From Humulus lupulus (taxonomy: Eukaryota > Streptophyta > Magnoliopsida > Rosales > Cannabaceae), in assembly GCF_963169125.1 (NCBI RefSeq), contig NC_084796.1, positions 87,156,888 through 87,220,887 of the forward strand: a stretch of 64,000 nucleotides of DNA, in the 5' to 3' direction. Under the pieces are notes generated by a model. The model searched no databases. It saw nothing but the letters and a program-made list of their open reading frames with translations, and was not told the origin of the DNA. Shown in pieces: positions 8,848-19,477 of this stretch (positions within the stretch are counted from its first letter, which is position 1; each line of letters begins with the position of its first letter). The position numbers and the translations under genes were made by a program.

Positions 8848-11493
8848 TTAAGAGGCATTTGGGGCCGAAGGGTCCTGGGCAGCATCCTGGTTGGTCGTGT
8901 CCTCGACAACTTCTTCTTCTTTCACACCAACGATGCTTGGAGAGGCAGGGATCCTCAATCTCGCCTCCTCCTCCGCCAGTTGGGCGGTGTAGCGAGCCAA
9001 CTCAGCAGCCCTGACTTCCTCCGAAAGATAGCTAAAGTCGGCACCCTGATTATGTTTCCAGAAGTTGTAGAAACATCGGAGCGTCGTCCTCTTGTACTTT
9101 TCAAGATTTTTGGAGTTGTCAAGCTCCAGCTACTTCACCTTGCCTCCAAGAGTGGCAATAGCCTCATCCTTGGACTTGAGTGTCTCTCCCAGATGCTTGA
9201 TCTCGCGAAGATGAGCTTGATTGAACTCTCGATACTCTTGCCTCAACTTCACGGCAGCATCTTTTGCTGCTTCAGCCTCTGACAGTTTGGTCACCGCAGC
9301 ATCCCTCTCTCGAGCCAGTGCCTCCAACTCTTTGGCGTGCCTGGCCTTGGCAGCCGAAAGCTCCTCAGCTGCCTTCACTTGATGACTCTCAGTGGCCTTT
9401 GCCTTGGCCTGCTCGATGGAAGCCTGGATACGGGTGCGAGCAGTGATAGCAGATAGCAAAGCCTGTGAACAAAGGAAAAAGTCAGAGCCTGCCGTGAAGG
9501 ATAAAAGACTAAGGTCTAAAAAAGTGAAGAAGTACTCACACTGGAGATTTCATTCAGGGCCCTATTCAGAACCTGGTCAGCCCCCAAGTTTTCAGCCTCG
9601 ACCATTGCATCCCTGACACGGTCACCTTTGCCAATGCGGTCAAAGCAATCCCTGGCTGATCGAAGGGTGCGGCTCATGAGTTTAGCCCCGAGAGCTTCGT
9701 CACGAACAATTTCATCTCTGGAGGGTGCAGCCGGAGGATTCGGTGGGGCAGGAGTAGTCCTCTTCTCAGTTGAAGCTGGTGGATGAGTTTGCCCCGTTGG
9801 CCCAGGAGTCTGCCCAGTTGGCGCGTCCTTGGGAAGGTCTTCTGTTCGACCCTTCTTGGCTGGAGGGCCTCGGCTGGATTCGCCAGTTCTCCTCTTGGAT
9901 CTCCGTTGGAGTTGGGGAACCTCCTCTTCTTCCTCGGCTTGGTACATGTCGAAGATATTGGGAGTAGCCATATCTGCATGCAAGTAAACACAGGAAACTG
10001 ATAAGAATAAGAGGCAGATGAAAATATATTATATGCAACAAAAGAAAGGCAACAAAGTGAATACCCGAGCTACAACTACTGGTCGCTTCACTATTGACTC
10101 TATTAGTCATATACTCATTATCTGGCATGAAGAAGTCTGGCCCTAATTTTGGAGTATACGTAAAATTGCCCTCCCCATCGAACAAATGATAGGGAATTGG
10201 CAAACCATTTAAAAGTAAAATTGTGTTACCATTATCATCAAAGGACTCTCCCAAGTCCACAGCTGGTTCTTTGGCCTTTTGTTTCCCCTTGCCTTGGGGA
10301 GCAGAAGGCCTTTCTGCGGAAGGATTGCCCGTGGACTCCCTAATAGTAATCCCCGTTGGCCTCCTCCTCCGAGGAGACACGGGAAGTTGCTGCTTGGGAA
10401 CCCCCTCGGCAGTGGCTTCGTCCACCACGGACCCTCTATTTTCATGGCGAGGAGCCAAGAGGCCAGACCGCCTCAAGTTTTCTTCAGTCACCAGGATCTT
10501 GACGCTTTTTGCTGCGTCGGACATCCTGGCCAAAGTGTTAGACCTCAACACCATGTCTGGTGTTGGGGTTGGACGTAACCAAGGGCCTGAAAAACATAAT
10601 ATGGTTTAAGAACAACGAAAGGAGACACCTTGAGTAAAAGTATCAACCAGTCAGGAACGGTGCTTACCTCCTCGTACGAAGGCCAGGTTGTAGCTGGATA
10701 TGTCCGGGGTGAGGAAGTACTCCTTATTATATTGCCCCACGTTCGATATGTGTGTTGTGTCACTCAGGAATGTTTGACTGGTTTCCTGGTGACAAAAATG
10801 GAAGAAACCCTTTTCGTGTTGTTGCGGGTTAGACTTGAGGTCAAAGAGATAGTTGACCTCGTGGGGCGAAGGTTCTGGCCATTTCTTAAGTTTATACAGG
10901 ATATAGAGTGCGGCCAGCATTCTATATCTGTTTGAAGTTATTTGGAAGGGGGCGACACCAAAATAATTGGCCACCCCCACAAAAAAGGGTTGAAGAGGGA
11001 GATAAGCTCCCGCCTCAATATGATACCGAGACCAGGCGCTGTTGACACCTCCGGGGAGGTTAGCCCTCTGGTCTGCGGCAGGTTGTATAATGGAAACCCC
11101 TGTGAGGGGGAATTTTCTGAAGCAGTTAGCAATCATTCGAAGAGTTACTGAACTGGCGGGGGAAGTATACCACTCGACATCAGGCAAGTTCTGATGCCGA
11201 GGGCTGGCCCTAATTTGGATATTAGGGTCAGGAGCAAGATTTTCTCGACCACTGGTCGAGGGAGCCCTTGCCTGCGAATCAGGACGGGCAGGAGAATTTG
11301 GGTTGTTTTCAAACTCGGGTCTTTTCTTGCCTGAAGATTTGGAACGGGCCATTGAAGGAGAAGGATGGGATCTAGAAGAGGATCACGAAAAAGGGATCTC
11401 CCTGACACAGTCAGCTGGTTGATCTTCTCCCTCGAGCAGTTGGGCGAGAAGGTCGTCGCCAATAGGCCTTTCACCTCCCCACAAATCTGGCAT
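8848..11493 (-). pseudogene. Element A antisense gene (aORF), four coding exons
   Basis: Spliced gene opposite to gag-pol. Exons: 11493-10668, 10586-10065, 9973-9540 and 9462-8848. Each intron begins GTAAGC, GTATTC or GTGAGT and ends CAG, and the intron phases are 1, 1, 0. About 798 codons. ATG 11493 is preferred to 11352 because the peptide after it (DLWGGERPIGD) is also found in F. Exon 1 carries a domain resembling Pfam PF04195 (GAYLPLQPFF, GVAPFQI). Exon 2 has LPIPYHLFD, shared with F. Exon 4 is coiled coil followed by FYNFWKHN. Stops at 11383 (TGA) and 9130 (TAG) are both C-to-T type. Function unknown; extra ORFs of this kind are known in Tat elements. Confidence 0.85.
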
Positions 11494-11499
11494 TAAAAT

Positions 11500-12101
11500 C
11501 TACATACAGAAGAATGGGGAGGTGAGGATAGAAAACTTTTAAAAGCTTTTTAGAATAACGTTGGTCGAGTATAAAAATTAAGTTTTTATACAACAGCATT
11601 CTAACAAGAAGCTAAATCTTTCTACACGAACATTTTGAAAAACGGATCAAAGGGTGAAAGTAAAAAGTTTTTCTGAAAAAGCTTTTTCAACTCCCCTTAG
11701 GGCGGGAAAAATTTATTTTTCAACTAGCCTAAAGATCGAATTTTTACTTCGATTTTATGTTCTAAAAAGCATGATCCTGGATTTTAAACTAACTCGTAAC
11801 TCTACTTTGCCTACAAAACATTCTGTTTACAAGTACCTCAAACCAGAAACCGATAATCTCAAGCAGTCCACATTCAGAAGCATGCACCACGAAAAATTAG
11901 AAGCATGGGATTTCGAAAACTTACCAAGAAGAGTGATCATGGAGGTGGAAGAAAGGTCTTTGGAGATCAAGCTCACAGTCTGAGTCTTGGAAGTGCAGGA
12001 AAACGGTCTCCAGGAAAGTTTAAAACTCTGGTTTTTAGGGTTTCTTGCAAAAACAGTGGCGTGCGTAAAAAGAAAAAGGAGGCTTCGAAGGTCTTATATA
12101 A
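11500..12101 (-). promoter_or_regulatory. Promoter, 5'UTR exon and 5'UTR intron of the element A antisense gene
   Basis: Read on the minus strand, CTTATATAAG gives a TATA box (12095-12101). About 170 bp downstream a strong donor (G|GTAAGTTTT) ends a non-coding exon at 11925. The acceptor TGTATGTAG ends the intron at 11500, six bases before the ATG at 11493. The 425-bp intron has counterparts in B, D, E and F at the same place. Confidence 0.65.
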
Positions 12102-12320
12102 GTTTGTCTCTGACATTAAAAAGTGTAATCATTAGTTTTCCTTTTTCAAAGTATCGGGAAACGCGATGGCCATCGAAATCATTTCTGGGGAACCGAGAGG
12201 ACATGATTAGACAGAAGTGGGTTACTTTTTTCAAGAACACACGAAGGTATCTAACACGTCAGGCGGGGTTACCGAAGAGTCGTTCGTCCAAAATTTTATT
12301 TACTGCTCGTGATAAATAAA

Positions 12321-12333
12321 CTTGGGGGGCAAA
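12321..12333 (+). other. Polypurine tract of element A
   Basis: CTTGGGGGGCAAA lies directly before the 3' LTR and would prime plus-strand DNA synthesis. The GGGGG-C-A core is shared with B, D, E and F. Confidence 0.85.
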
Positions 12334-12922
12334 TGTTATCCATAAAATTAGCATTGATGACGTGGCAAGTAATCCCTGGACACGTGGCTGACACTTGGAA
12401 GCGTCTGCTAGAGTATCGACCAGAGGACACATTAGAAGCAGTGTAAGCCTATCTTACCCGCGACCAGTCTGGTCGATGGTTCCGTGTACAAGGCGACATT
12501 TATGGGAAGATCTTTATGAATCCTGAATTTATCTCATACAATCTTCTGGGTATCCGATTATTCAGGAAAGAATATCTGTAACAATCTTTTGTAATCCCCC
12601 TTGAGCCTATAAATAGCTAGAGATAGCTCAAGGGAGGGGACTTTTTGCTTTTGAATCACTTGAGACTATAGTAATTCTCCTAGTAAACTTGTATCGTTCT
12701 TCAGAGATTAGTGAAACTCATTGAACCCCAGTTCTTTGATCACTCTTCTGATTTTTATATCAATACCATTCTAAGTGGAAGTAGGTCATTACCAGATCAT
12801 GGGGCCGAACCACTATAAATTGCTGTGTCTTATTTACTTTTGTCATTACGTTATTCCCATCTCTTTCATTCATATCAAGCATATTTTGACTCCGTGTCAG
12901 CTGGCCAAATCTTGGGTCAACA
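12334..12922 (+). repeat. 3' LTR of element A
   Basis: Same length as the 5' LTR (589 bp), with about 13 substitutions and no length change by eye. The TATA box is at 12608-12615 inside the inverted repeat 12598-12606 / 12626-12634. Confidence 0.95.
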
Positions 12923-12927
12923 AAAAC
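12923..12927. repeat. Target site duplication, right of element A (AAAAC)
   Basis: Exact copy of 1252-1256, directly after the CA end of the 3' LTR. It marks the point where B resumes. Confidence 0.85.
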
Positions 12928-12986
12928 TATTACAAAAGGTTCAAAGGGACGCAGCCCCGGGTCGAGATTTAGGAGGGAGGAGCATC

Positions 12987-15709
12987 CTACTTAGCCTTCT
13001 CAACATCCTCCTTGGCTCTCTCTGCCTCCTCCCAAGCAGCCTCCTCTGCGTCGAGCCGAGCCTGCCATTTGGCCACGAGTTCTACCTCGAAAGAGCCTAG
13101 GAAGCTGGTATCAAGATCGGCATTACTGGCCCAAATCCTATACATGGCCAGGTTGACCACCCAATCCTTTTTCTCCTTAAACTCTACGAGGCGACGAGCC
13201 TTTTCGCTCTCCCTTATCTCGAAAGTGGTCACTTTCTCCTCCTCAAGCTTGGCATTGATCTTCTTAAGCTTGGCTATCCTGGCCTTCATCTGGTCAGCTT
13301 CAGCTTCCATCTTCGCCTTTGCAACCTTATATTCATCAGTAAGCTTAAGCTGAAGATTCTTAGCCTCTTGGGCATAGGACATGCTCGAGTGGACCTCGTT
13401 GCTCATCTTATAGTTAAGCTGAGCAACGGCAGCAAGAGACTGAAACACAAACAAAACCAATTAGAACACATGCTAAGCATAAGTACAATAAATGGTAAAG
13501 TGAGAGAAATTACCACAGTAGCAAGCTCGATACTCTTGTCATAAAGGGTGTTGCAGTCCCGAGCATTGTTCAAAAACTGCCACTGGGGAGCCTCGAAGTT
13601 GCTGATACTCTGGCCTACTCGAGACAAGATGTCCGAGCCGAGAGTAGCTCCATGAGTCCCAGCGGCGCTGTCGACGACATACTCATCAACATGAGTAGAA
13701 ATCGACAACAAGCGCTCTTTCGACGCTGGCTTCTTCAGAGGAGGGCCGAGAGTTGGGCGGACCATGATAATAGGAGGCACATGAGGGGCATCTATGGTGG
13801 AAGCTTTGACCTGGGAAGCAGGGTCCATGGCTGAGCTCATAACAGTGGTCCGCTTAAGGACTTTGGCAGACCGATCTGACCTCAGCGAGCCCCTCGGGCG
13901 CTTACTCCTTTGAGCCCCCTCGCCACTGGCGAGCACAGTGTCGAGATCAGAGTACATGGCACCTGCATAGTTACACCACATTATAAGAAAATCCCAGACA
14001 TAAAAAAGTCAATACAATGCAGACAAGCACAGAATAAAAGACAAGTAAAGAGGAACCTAACTGGAACTCTCCCCCGAGCTCATGCTCGGTGACCACGTAA
14101 TTCCCCCATCTTTAGAAGAGGCAGGGGGAGTCGCTTCCCTATAAGTGGAAGTCAACCTCGAAAGGTCCCTATAATCATTTGTCTCGTTTTGAACGGCTAT
14201 TCCGTCCCATACCTCGTTCAGGCTATACATGGTATCGTATTTCCCTAGCCAACTATCGAACCTATGTACTCTCTCATCCACCCAGGACCATACATAAAAG
14301 TGGTCCTTATCATCTTCACACAAGACTAATTTGTCTGGCTTATGCTTAAGTAATGAGGGAGACCATAAGTCTGAGCTAAGGATGACTATACCTCTGTCGC
14401 TCAATCTTGAGGCATCGTCATTGGCCTCGTTCCCTGATTGCGGACTCCTGGGATGTCGAGCTAGAGGTTGTGGCTTAAAATTGCGCCTCGGAGGGAGGCT
14501 GCTAGTTGGGAGAGGCATGAACTCCCACTTGGTATATTTCTTGATGGACTAGTCATTTGTAGACTAACCCTTTTCTAGGAGGCCACAAGCTTGAAGCATA
14601 TCTTCATGAAGAAGATAGGAAAGGGAACGCCTACCGTAAGGTAATTGGAGCAAAGCCTCCTTGTGTTATTTCATCTTCTTGGAGGGAGTAGGCTGATGAT
14701 AATTGGCTGGAGAAATAAACATATCATGAGTGATTCGAGCATAAGCAAAAAATTTGAGCACAAAAAGAAGAGATTATTTATACTTACGAATTCGTCTGAA
14801 CGAATAGTATCTGGAAGGGGCCAGGCCATCTTTCCAAAAGAAAGCCTTCTTCAAATCGGGGGGATTGTTGGGTAAATCCTCAAAGATTTTCTTCTCCTTG
14901 GGATAGCTCGAAAGGTAGTAGAAGTCGTCCCCTCCCCGAGCTCGGTAGGGATTGCTTTTCAAGCAAAAGAGATGCAAGATCTCCTATGGTGAAGGTCCTT
15001 CCCACTTTAGCTCGTGGTAAATCGACCTCGAGGCTGAAAAAACCTTGTAAGAGTTGGTGTTGAACTGTAAAGGAGCAAGCCCGATGAAATCCAATAAGTC
15101 CTTGAAAAAGGACTTTAAGGGCAATAAAGCCCCTGCCTTCATGTGCTCCTGACTCCAAGTAGCATATCTTAGCTTGTTGTCGGGATTACCATTTCCCGGG
15201 GCGCGGCAGCTTCGCTCGTGGGAGGTCGGAGCTCGACACCTCAGCGAGCCCGACAGTCCAATATTATGGAAGGCCAAGATGTCAGAGATCTGCCCCAATG
15301 AAGAAACCGAGCTCCAGTAATGCTCGGCCTCAAAAAATTCTCTCTTCGAGGTGGAAATGGAGGTTGGCTGTGAGGTAGAAGGGAGATTTGATGGCTCTCC
15401 CATCAGTGAAAAATGGAGATCACCTGGCCTGAAGGTGACTGTCACTTTAAGTGTGGTATCGAGGGGGATTGGTCTAGGCTTGGGGTCTGGATCTGGGTAG
15501 ATGGCGACCCCAAGCCTCTTCCTTTTTCCTTCTTCGACCTCCTCGATATGACGTCAAAAGTGGGCTCGGGTGTCTTCTTGCTCACACCTTAGTTCGTGCT
15601 CCCGAATCAAGCGTTGATTCTGAGTAAAAGGTGACTCCGGGCTCAGAGTTACCGGTGAGTAAGGAATCGCGATTTTCGACCCCCACCGCTTTTCCAAATT
15701 CTGCGACAT
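12987..15709 (-). pseudogene. Element B antisense gene (aORF), four coding exons
   Basis: Exons: 15709-14788, 14706-14062, 13962-13514 and 13439-12987. Exon 2 is 645 nt, exactly as in E, and the intron phases are again 1, 1, 0. The donor after exon 2 is the weak GTTAGG in both B and E. The protein starts MSQNLEKRWGS right at the 5'UTR intron acceptor. The PF04195-like region has GALLPLKSFF and GLAPLQF. Exon 3 ends NTLYDKSIEL. Exon 4 is coiled coil plus MYRIWASN. Stops include 15554 (TGA) and 14984 (TAG, where E has CAA), plus more in early exon 2. The 5' two thirds matches E throughout, so the model is well supported although the copy is dead. Confidence 0.82.
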
Positions 15710-16413
15710 CTAACAAGAGAGAAAAAGGGTGAGGGTCAGACGGACAAGAATAATAGCAAAAATCAAAATAGTCTGAGCTCGAATGCTCAAGACTATGGAA
15801 CAAGCTTAATCATAAGAGCGAGATTAGGCTTATGGCGTGTATTCCACATAAAGGGAAAAATTGGATTTATTTTTTTTAGAATCCCTGATTTTCAGGGAAA
15901 AAAGTTGGCGATTACCCAAAAAGTGAAATTTTTGGGAAACGTGCAATTTGAAAACCCTAATCTTGTACGAGTTTCTTGGTCTACACGATACGATAGTTGG
16001 AAATAAAGATAACCCATTGAAATGCAAAAATTTGTGTTCAAAAAATCCTAACAGAAGAGCCTAAAAACTACATGGCATTGGTCGAAGCATTCTAGCATAA
16101 AACAAGTAAAATGTACATAAACGCTACTGCAACAGTAAACATGCATGGAAAGACATAACATATACACGAACATATGAGACCAAAAATAAATACTTACACA
16201 ATGAAGATGCTGGAAACAGAGAAATGGACGACTGGGAAGCGGCTACAAGAATGATCCCACGGAGTCGAAAAGGCCAAGCTTGTTTTGTCTTCTTGGTTTA
16301 GAGAACATGCAAAGAAAAAAAGAAGAAGTTCTCGGCTCTGGTTTTTTCTTTTTCTGAAACTTAAAGTAAGAATGAAGAGGAAAGGGGTGACACTATTATA
16401 TATATATATATAT
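15710..16413 (-). promoter_or_regulatory. Promoter and 5'UTR intron of the element B antisense gene
   Basis: On the minus strand a (TA)n tract at about 16394-16413 provides the TATA box. A non-coding exon runs to 16198, where TTCATTGT|GTAAGTATT is the donor. The intron (16197-15710) ends CTTGTTAG immediately before the ATG. E has the same donor context (TTATTGT|GTAAGTATG) and the same acceptor position. Confidence 0.65.
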
Positions 16414-16675
16414 GCGTCCCAAGAGAAGGTCAAAGGTCGAGATAATCTGGGCCTTTGGCTTGATTTGGTATTTGATCCAATGGTCAGGTGCGAATGTCAC
16501 AATGGCGGCAAAAGCTGAAAACTGAAAGGACGTGGTGTGGTGAAAACACACTCAAGTATTCTGATATTTCAATATCCACCTAACGTGTGTCCACACTTAA
16601 GTACAAAGGATGGCACAGTTTCCCAAAAGGGCAGTTAAAAAGTTTCCTTCTCATGGGATTCGAACTAATACTTTT

Positions 16676-16687
16676 GAGGGGGCAAAA
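16676..16687 (+). other. Polypurine tract of element B
   Basis: GAGGGGGCAAAA directly precedes the TGTTATACCC start of the LTR. E has the equivalent GAGGGGGCAAGA on the other strand. Confidence 0.8.
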
Positions 16688-17518
16688 TGTTATACCCAGA
16701 TTTTGAGATAAGGAGTCATGATCCCGAAAGCTGGGCTCGTCAAGTGTGAGCTCAAAGTATGCATGGTCGTCATTTGATCCTTCAGTCAAACCACTCTGCT
16801 GTAATTGCCAACCTCGAAAGCTCAAAGATGTGTAGCCTCGAATATGTTCTGAGCTCGCACGGCATGACACTTAAACATATATTTCGCCAATTGCCTTCAA
16901 GCTAGATAGCTCAAACTCGGGAAGTACAAGCTCGGATGTAACAGCTTCGTCGGCATCCACATGTCCTGAGCATAGCACGAAGTTGGGGTGGCAAGCTCGT
17001 GATTGACTCTTGGTCTCGACAGAGTCAATGTTAATGGCCGATCTCGAAGATTGGATATCATCTGAAATAACCCATTACGTGTGAACATGTTTATTGTTAT
17101 TTAATCCCTTAATTTAAGGGATATCATTTAAGCTGTTATCCGTTCCCGATTTTCATGGGACGTTTCCGTGTATATAGGAGATAATGCATTTAATATCATT
17201 ATTTCAATTGATATACAGAATATCTTCCCGAAATATGTGGGAATGAACTCTGTAACATTCCCTATAAATAGAGAAGGAATCACCACTTGCAAGGGATCGA
17301 ATTCTGATTTTTGATTTCTTGGGAGAAAGCTCTAGGTAAATCATCTTTGAAGAATTCACAGAAAACTCCAAGTCTTAATAACATAGACTCGTGGACTAGG
17401 CAGAATTAATTGTTGAACCATGTAAAAACCTTCTTATCTTCCTCTTTAAATTCATTCGCTCCATTTTCCATTTGCTTAATTGCTCTACTATTTAAGTTGA
17501 TGAAAAACAACGTCAACA
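16688..17518 (+). repeat. 3' LTR of element B
   Basis: Runs from TGTTATACCC to CGTCAACA and aligns along its length with the E LTRs (read in reverse), including repeated TCGAGG/AGCTCG motifs and the TATAAATA box at 17273-17280. It is 831 bp against 797 bp in E. Its partner 5' LTR is outside the window. Confidence 0.88.
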
Positions 17519-17520
17519 AT

Positions 17521-18780
17521 AACTGACCAATGATGCTTGCATGATAAGTTTGTTCCAAGACTAACCTATAATGCAACATGATAAGTCTGTTCCAGAACTG
17601 ACCTATACTGCAGCATGATAAGTCTGTTCTAGAACCAACCTATGATGTTAAAATTAAAAAATATATCATTTTAATTTTTTGATATTTTATTTTAAAATTA
17701 TAAATCTCTAACTTATTTAATTTAATTTATTCTAATATTTAAAAATATGTAATTTATTTTATTTAATTTTAAATTTAAAATATATATAATTTCAATTTGT
17801 TTTAACAAAATTATAAAGTAATATTAATTACTATAAATTTATCAAAATTAATTATACACAAAAAAATCATATATATTTATGAGTTAAATTAACTGAGAAC
17901 AAATTTATAAGTTTATGATAAAAAAATAAAAATAATTTCAAAATTCAAATTATGTTTATGCCACAAGTCGTTTGTAGTATAACTGACCTATGATGCTTGC
18001 ATGATAAGTCTGTTCCAGAACTGACCTATAATGCAGCATGATAAGTTTGTTCCAGAACCGACCTATAATGTAGCATGATAAGTCTGTTCTAAAACCGACA
18101 TATGATGTTAAAATTAAAAAATATAAAATTTTAAATTGTTGATATTTTATTTTAAAATTATAAATCTCCAACTTATTTGATTTAATTTAATCTAATATTT
18201 ATAAATATGTAATTTATTTTATTTATTTTGAAATTTTAAAAATATATAATTTCAATTTATTTTAACAAAATTATAAAGTAATACTAATCACTATAAATTT
18301 ATCACAACTAATTATACACAAACAAATTATATATATATATATATTTAAGAGTTAAATTAACTAAGAACGAATTTATAAATCTATGATAAAAAAATAAAAA
18401 TAATTTTAAAATTCAAATTATGTTTACGGCATAAGTCATTTGTAGTATAACCGACATATGATGATTGCAGGATAAGTCTGTTCCAGAACCGACCTATAAT
18501 GCAGCATGATAAGTTTGTTCCAAAACCGACCTATAATGTAGCATGATAAGTCTGTTCTAGAACCGACCTATGATGTTAAAATTAAAAAATATATAATTTT
18601 AAATTGTTGTATTTTATTTTAAAATTATAAATCTCCAAGTTATTTAATTTAATTTATTATAATATTTAATAAAAATATAATTTATTTTAAAATTTTAAAA
18701 ATATAATATAAATTTCTTTTAACAAAAAGTAATATTTATCACTATAAATTTATTACAACTAATTATAAACAAAAAAATTA
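17521..18780 (+). repeat. Large tandem repeat, period about 460-468 bp, nearly three units
   Basis: Units start near 17521, 17981 and 18449. Each opens with three or four AACTGACCTA...GATAAGTCTGTTC modules and continues with about 330 bp of AT-rich sequence carrying TATTTTATTTTAAAATTATAAATCTC. The third unit loses register after about 18700. The array lies wholly inside the CACTA subterminal region. Confidence 0.8.
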
Positions 18781-19227
18781 TATATATTTATAAAGTAGTT
18801 ACTTTTTTTAAATTACAAATAGTTGATTAATTCAACTCATTTATGTTTATATTTCAAAATATTATAATGTAATATTAATATATATAAATTTTTTACATTT
18901 ATTTTATACACTAATAACTTATATATATATTGATAGTTTAAATAAATTAATATATTTTAAAATTCAAATAATGTAAAATAAATAATTATGTGACGTGACA
19001 AGTCGGTTCACACAGCACTGACCTACCATGTCAACATGGTAAGTCAGTTTTGCATGAACCGACCTACTATGTCTTTTACAAGCATGGAAGGTCAGTTCGC
19101 GCGCAAGCGACCTACCATACTTACCTTTGACATACATGATAGGTCGGTTCAATGTGAACCAACTAATGAACATGAGTTAAAAGTCGGTTTAAGCAGAACC
19201 AACTTCTCATGATCGATGGCTGACGTC

Positions 19228-19242
19228 GAGATTGTAGTAGTG
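19228..19242 (-). repeat. CACTA terminal inverted repeat (right copy)
   Basis: Reads CACTACTACAATCTC on the minus strand. The matching left copy is not in the window, so a 3-bp target duplication cannot be confirmed. Confidence 0.65.
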
Positions 19243-19397
19243 AGAGGAAATGAGAATTGAAATTGAACAAGCCTTAATGTCAATCACTTTCTTTATGAGT
19301 TTCTTGGAGAAAACTTGAGAATCTTGAAATCTAGAGAGAAAGGGTTAGAGAGAGATTTGAGAGAGAGAATATTTCTTCCAAAACTCTATGAGGACCA

Positions 19398-19404
19398 TTT
19401 TATA
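19398..19404 (-). promoter_or_regulatory. Possible minus-strand TATA box
   Basis: TATAAAA on the minus strand, followed 30-70 bp downstream by a CTCTCTCTC-rich leader, as in many plant promoters and LTRs. No coding sequence follows before the CACTA end. Confidence 0.3.
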
Positions 19405-19477
19405 GTGTAAGCACTGTCATTAGGTCTAACCAATAGGATTAGAAACAAAGAACTCATCATTTGGAGCTTAAAACACA

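Larger units (their letters stand above)
1257..12922 (+). mobile_element. Element A: complete Tat-lineage Ty3/gypsy LTR retrotransposon
   Basis: The element is 11,666 bp with two 589-bp LTRs (1257-1845 and 12334-12922). I count about 13 differences between the LTRs by eye (about 2%). It has a primer binding site, one long gag-pol frame (1894-8142), an antisense spliced gene (11493 down to 8848), a polypurine tract and a perfect AAAAC target duplication. The order gag-PR-RT-RNaseH-second RNaseH-IN and the antisense extra gene match the Tat lineage. It is inserted in element B. The coding regions carry many in-frame stops, so it is non-autonomous now. Confidence 0.95.
12928..17518 (+). mobile_element. 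Element B (Tat-like), right fragment
   Basis: The right-hand part of the element interrupted by A. It holds a complete antisense gene, its promoter, a polypurine tract and an 831-bp 3' LTR. LTR, exon structure and protein are closely related to E at 49902-62418, so B and E are one family in opposite orientations. B is more decayed. Its right edge is the CA at 17518, after which the CACTA repeat begins at once, so B probably inserted into the CACTA element. Confidence 0.85.
17519..19242 (+). mobile_element. Right end of a CACTA (En/Spm-type) DNA transposon
   Basis: The right edge reads, on the minus strand, CACTACTACAATCTCGAC, a CACTA-type terminus (19242 inward). Inside it are many copies of a subterminal motif in both orientations (AACCGACCTA and TAGGTCGGTTC), typical of the transposase-binding ends of CACTA elements. 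The rest is very AT-rich, with no transposase gene in the window. The left terminus is not here; it was probably separated by the insertion of B, whose LTR abuts this block at 17518. Confidence 0.72.

Noticed and set aside
16393..16413. Microsatellite of independent interest
   Set aside because: The (TA)n tract lies exactly where the antisense promoter TATA box is expected from E, so it is annotated as part of that promoter.
17956..19173. Small minus-strand frames in the CACTA repeat block
   Set aside because: They only translate the subterminal motif repeats; no transposase similarity and no codon bias.
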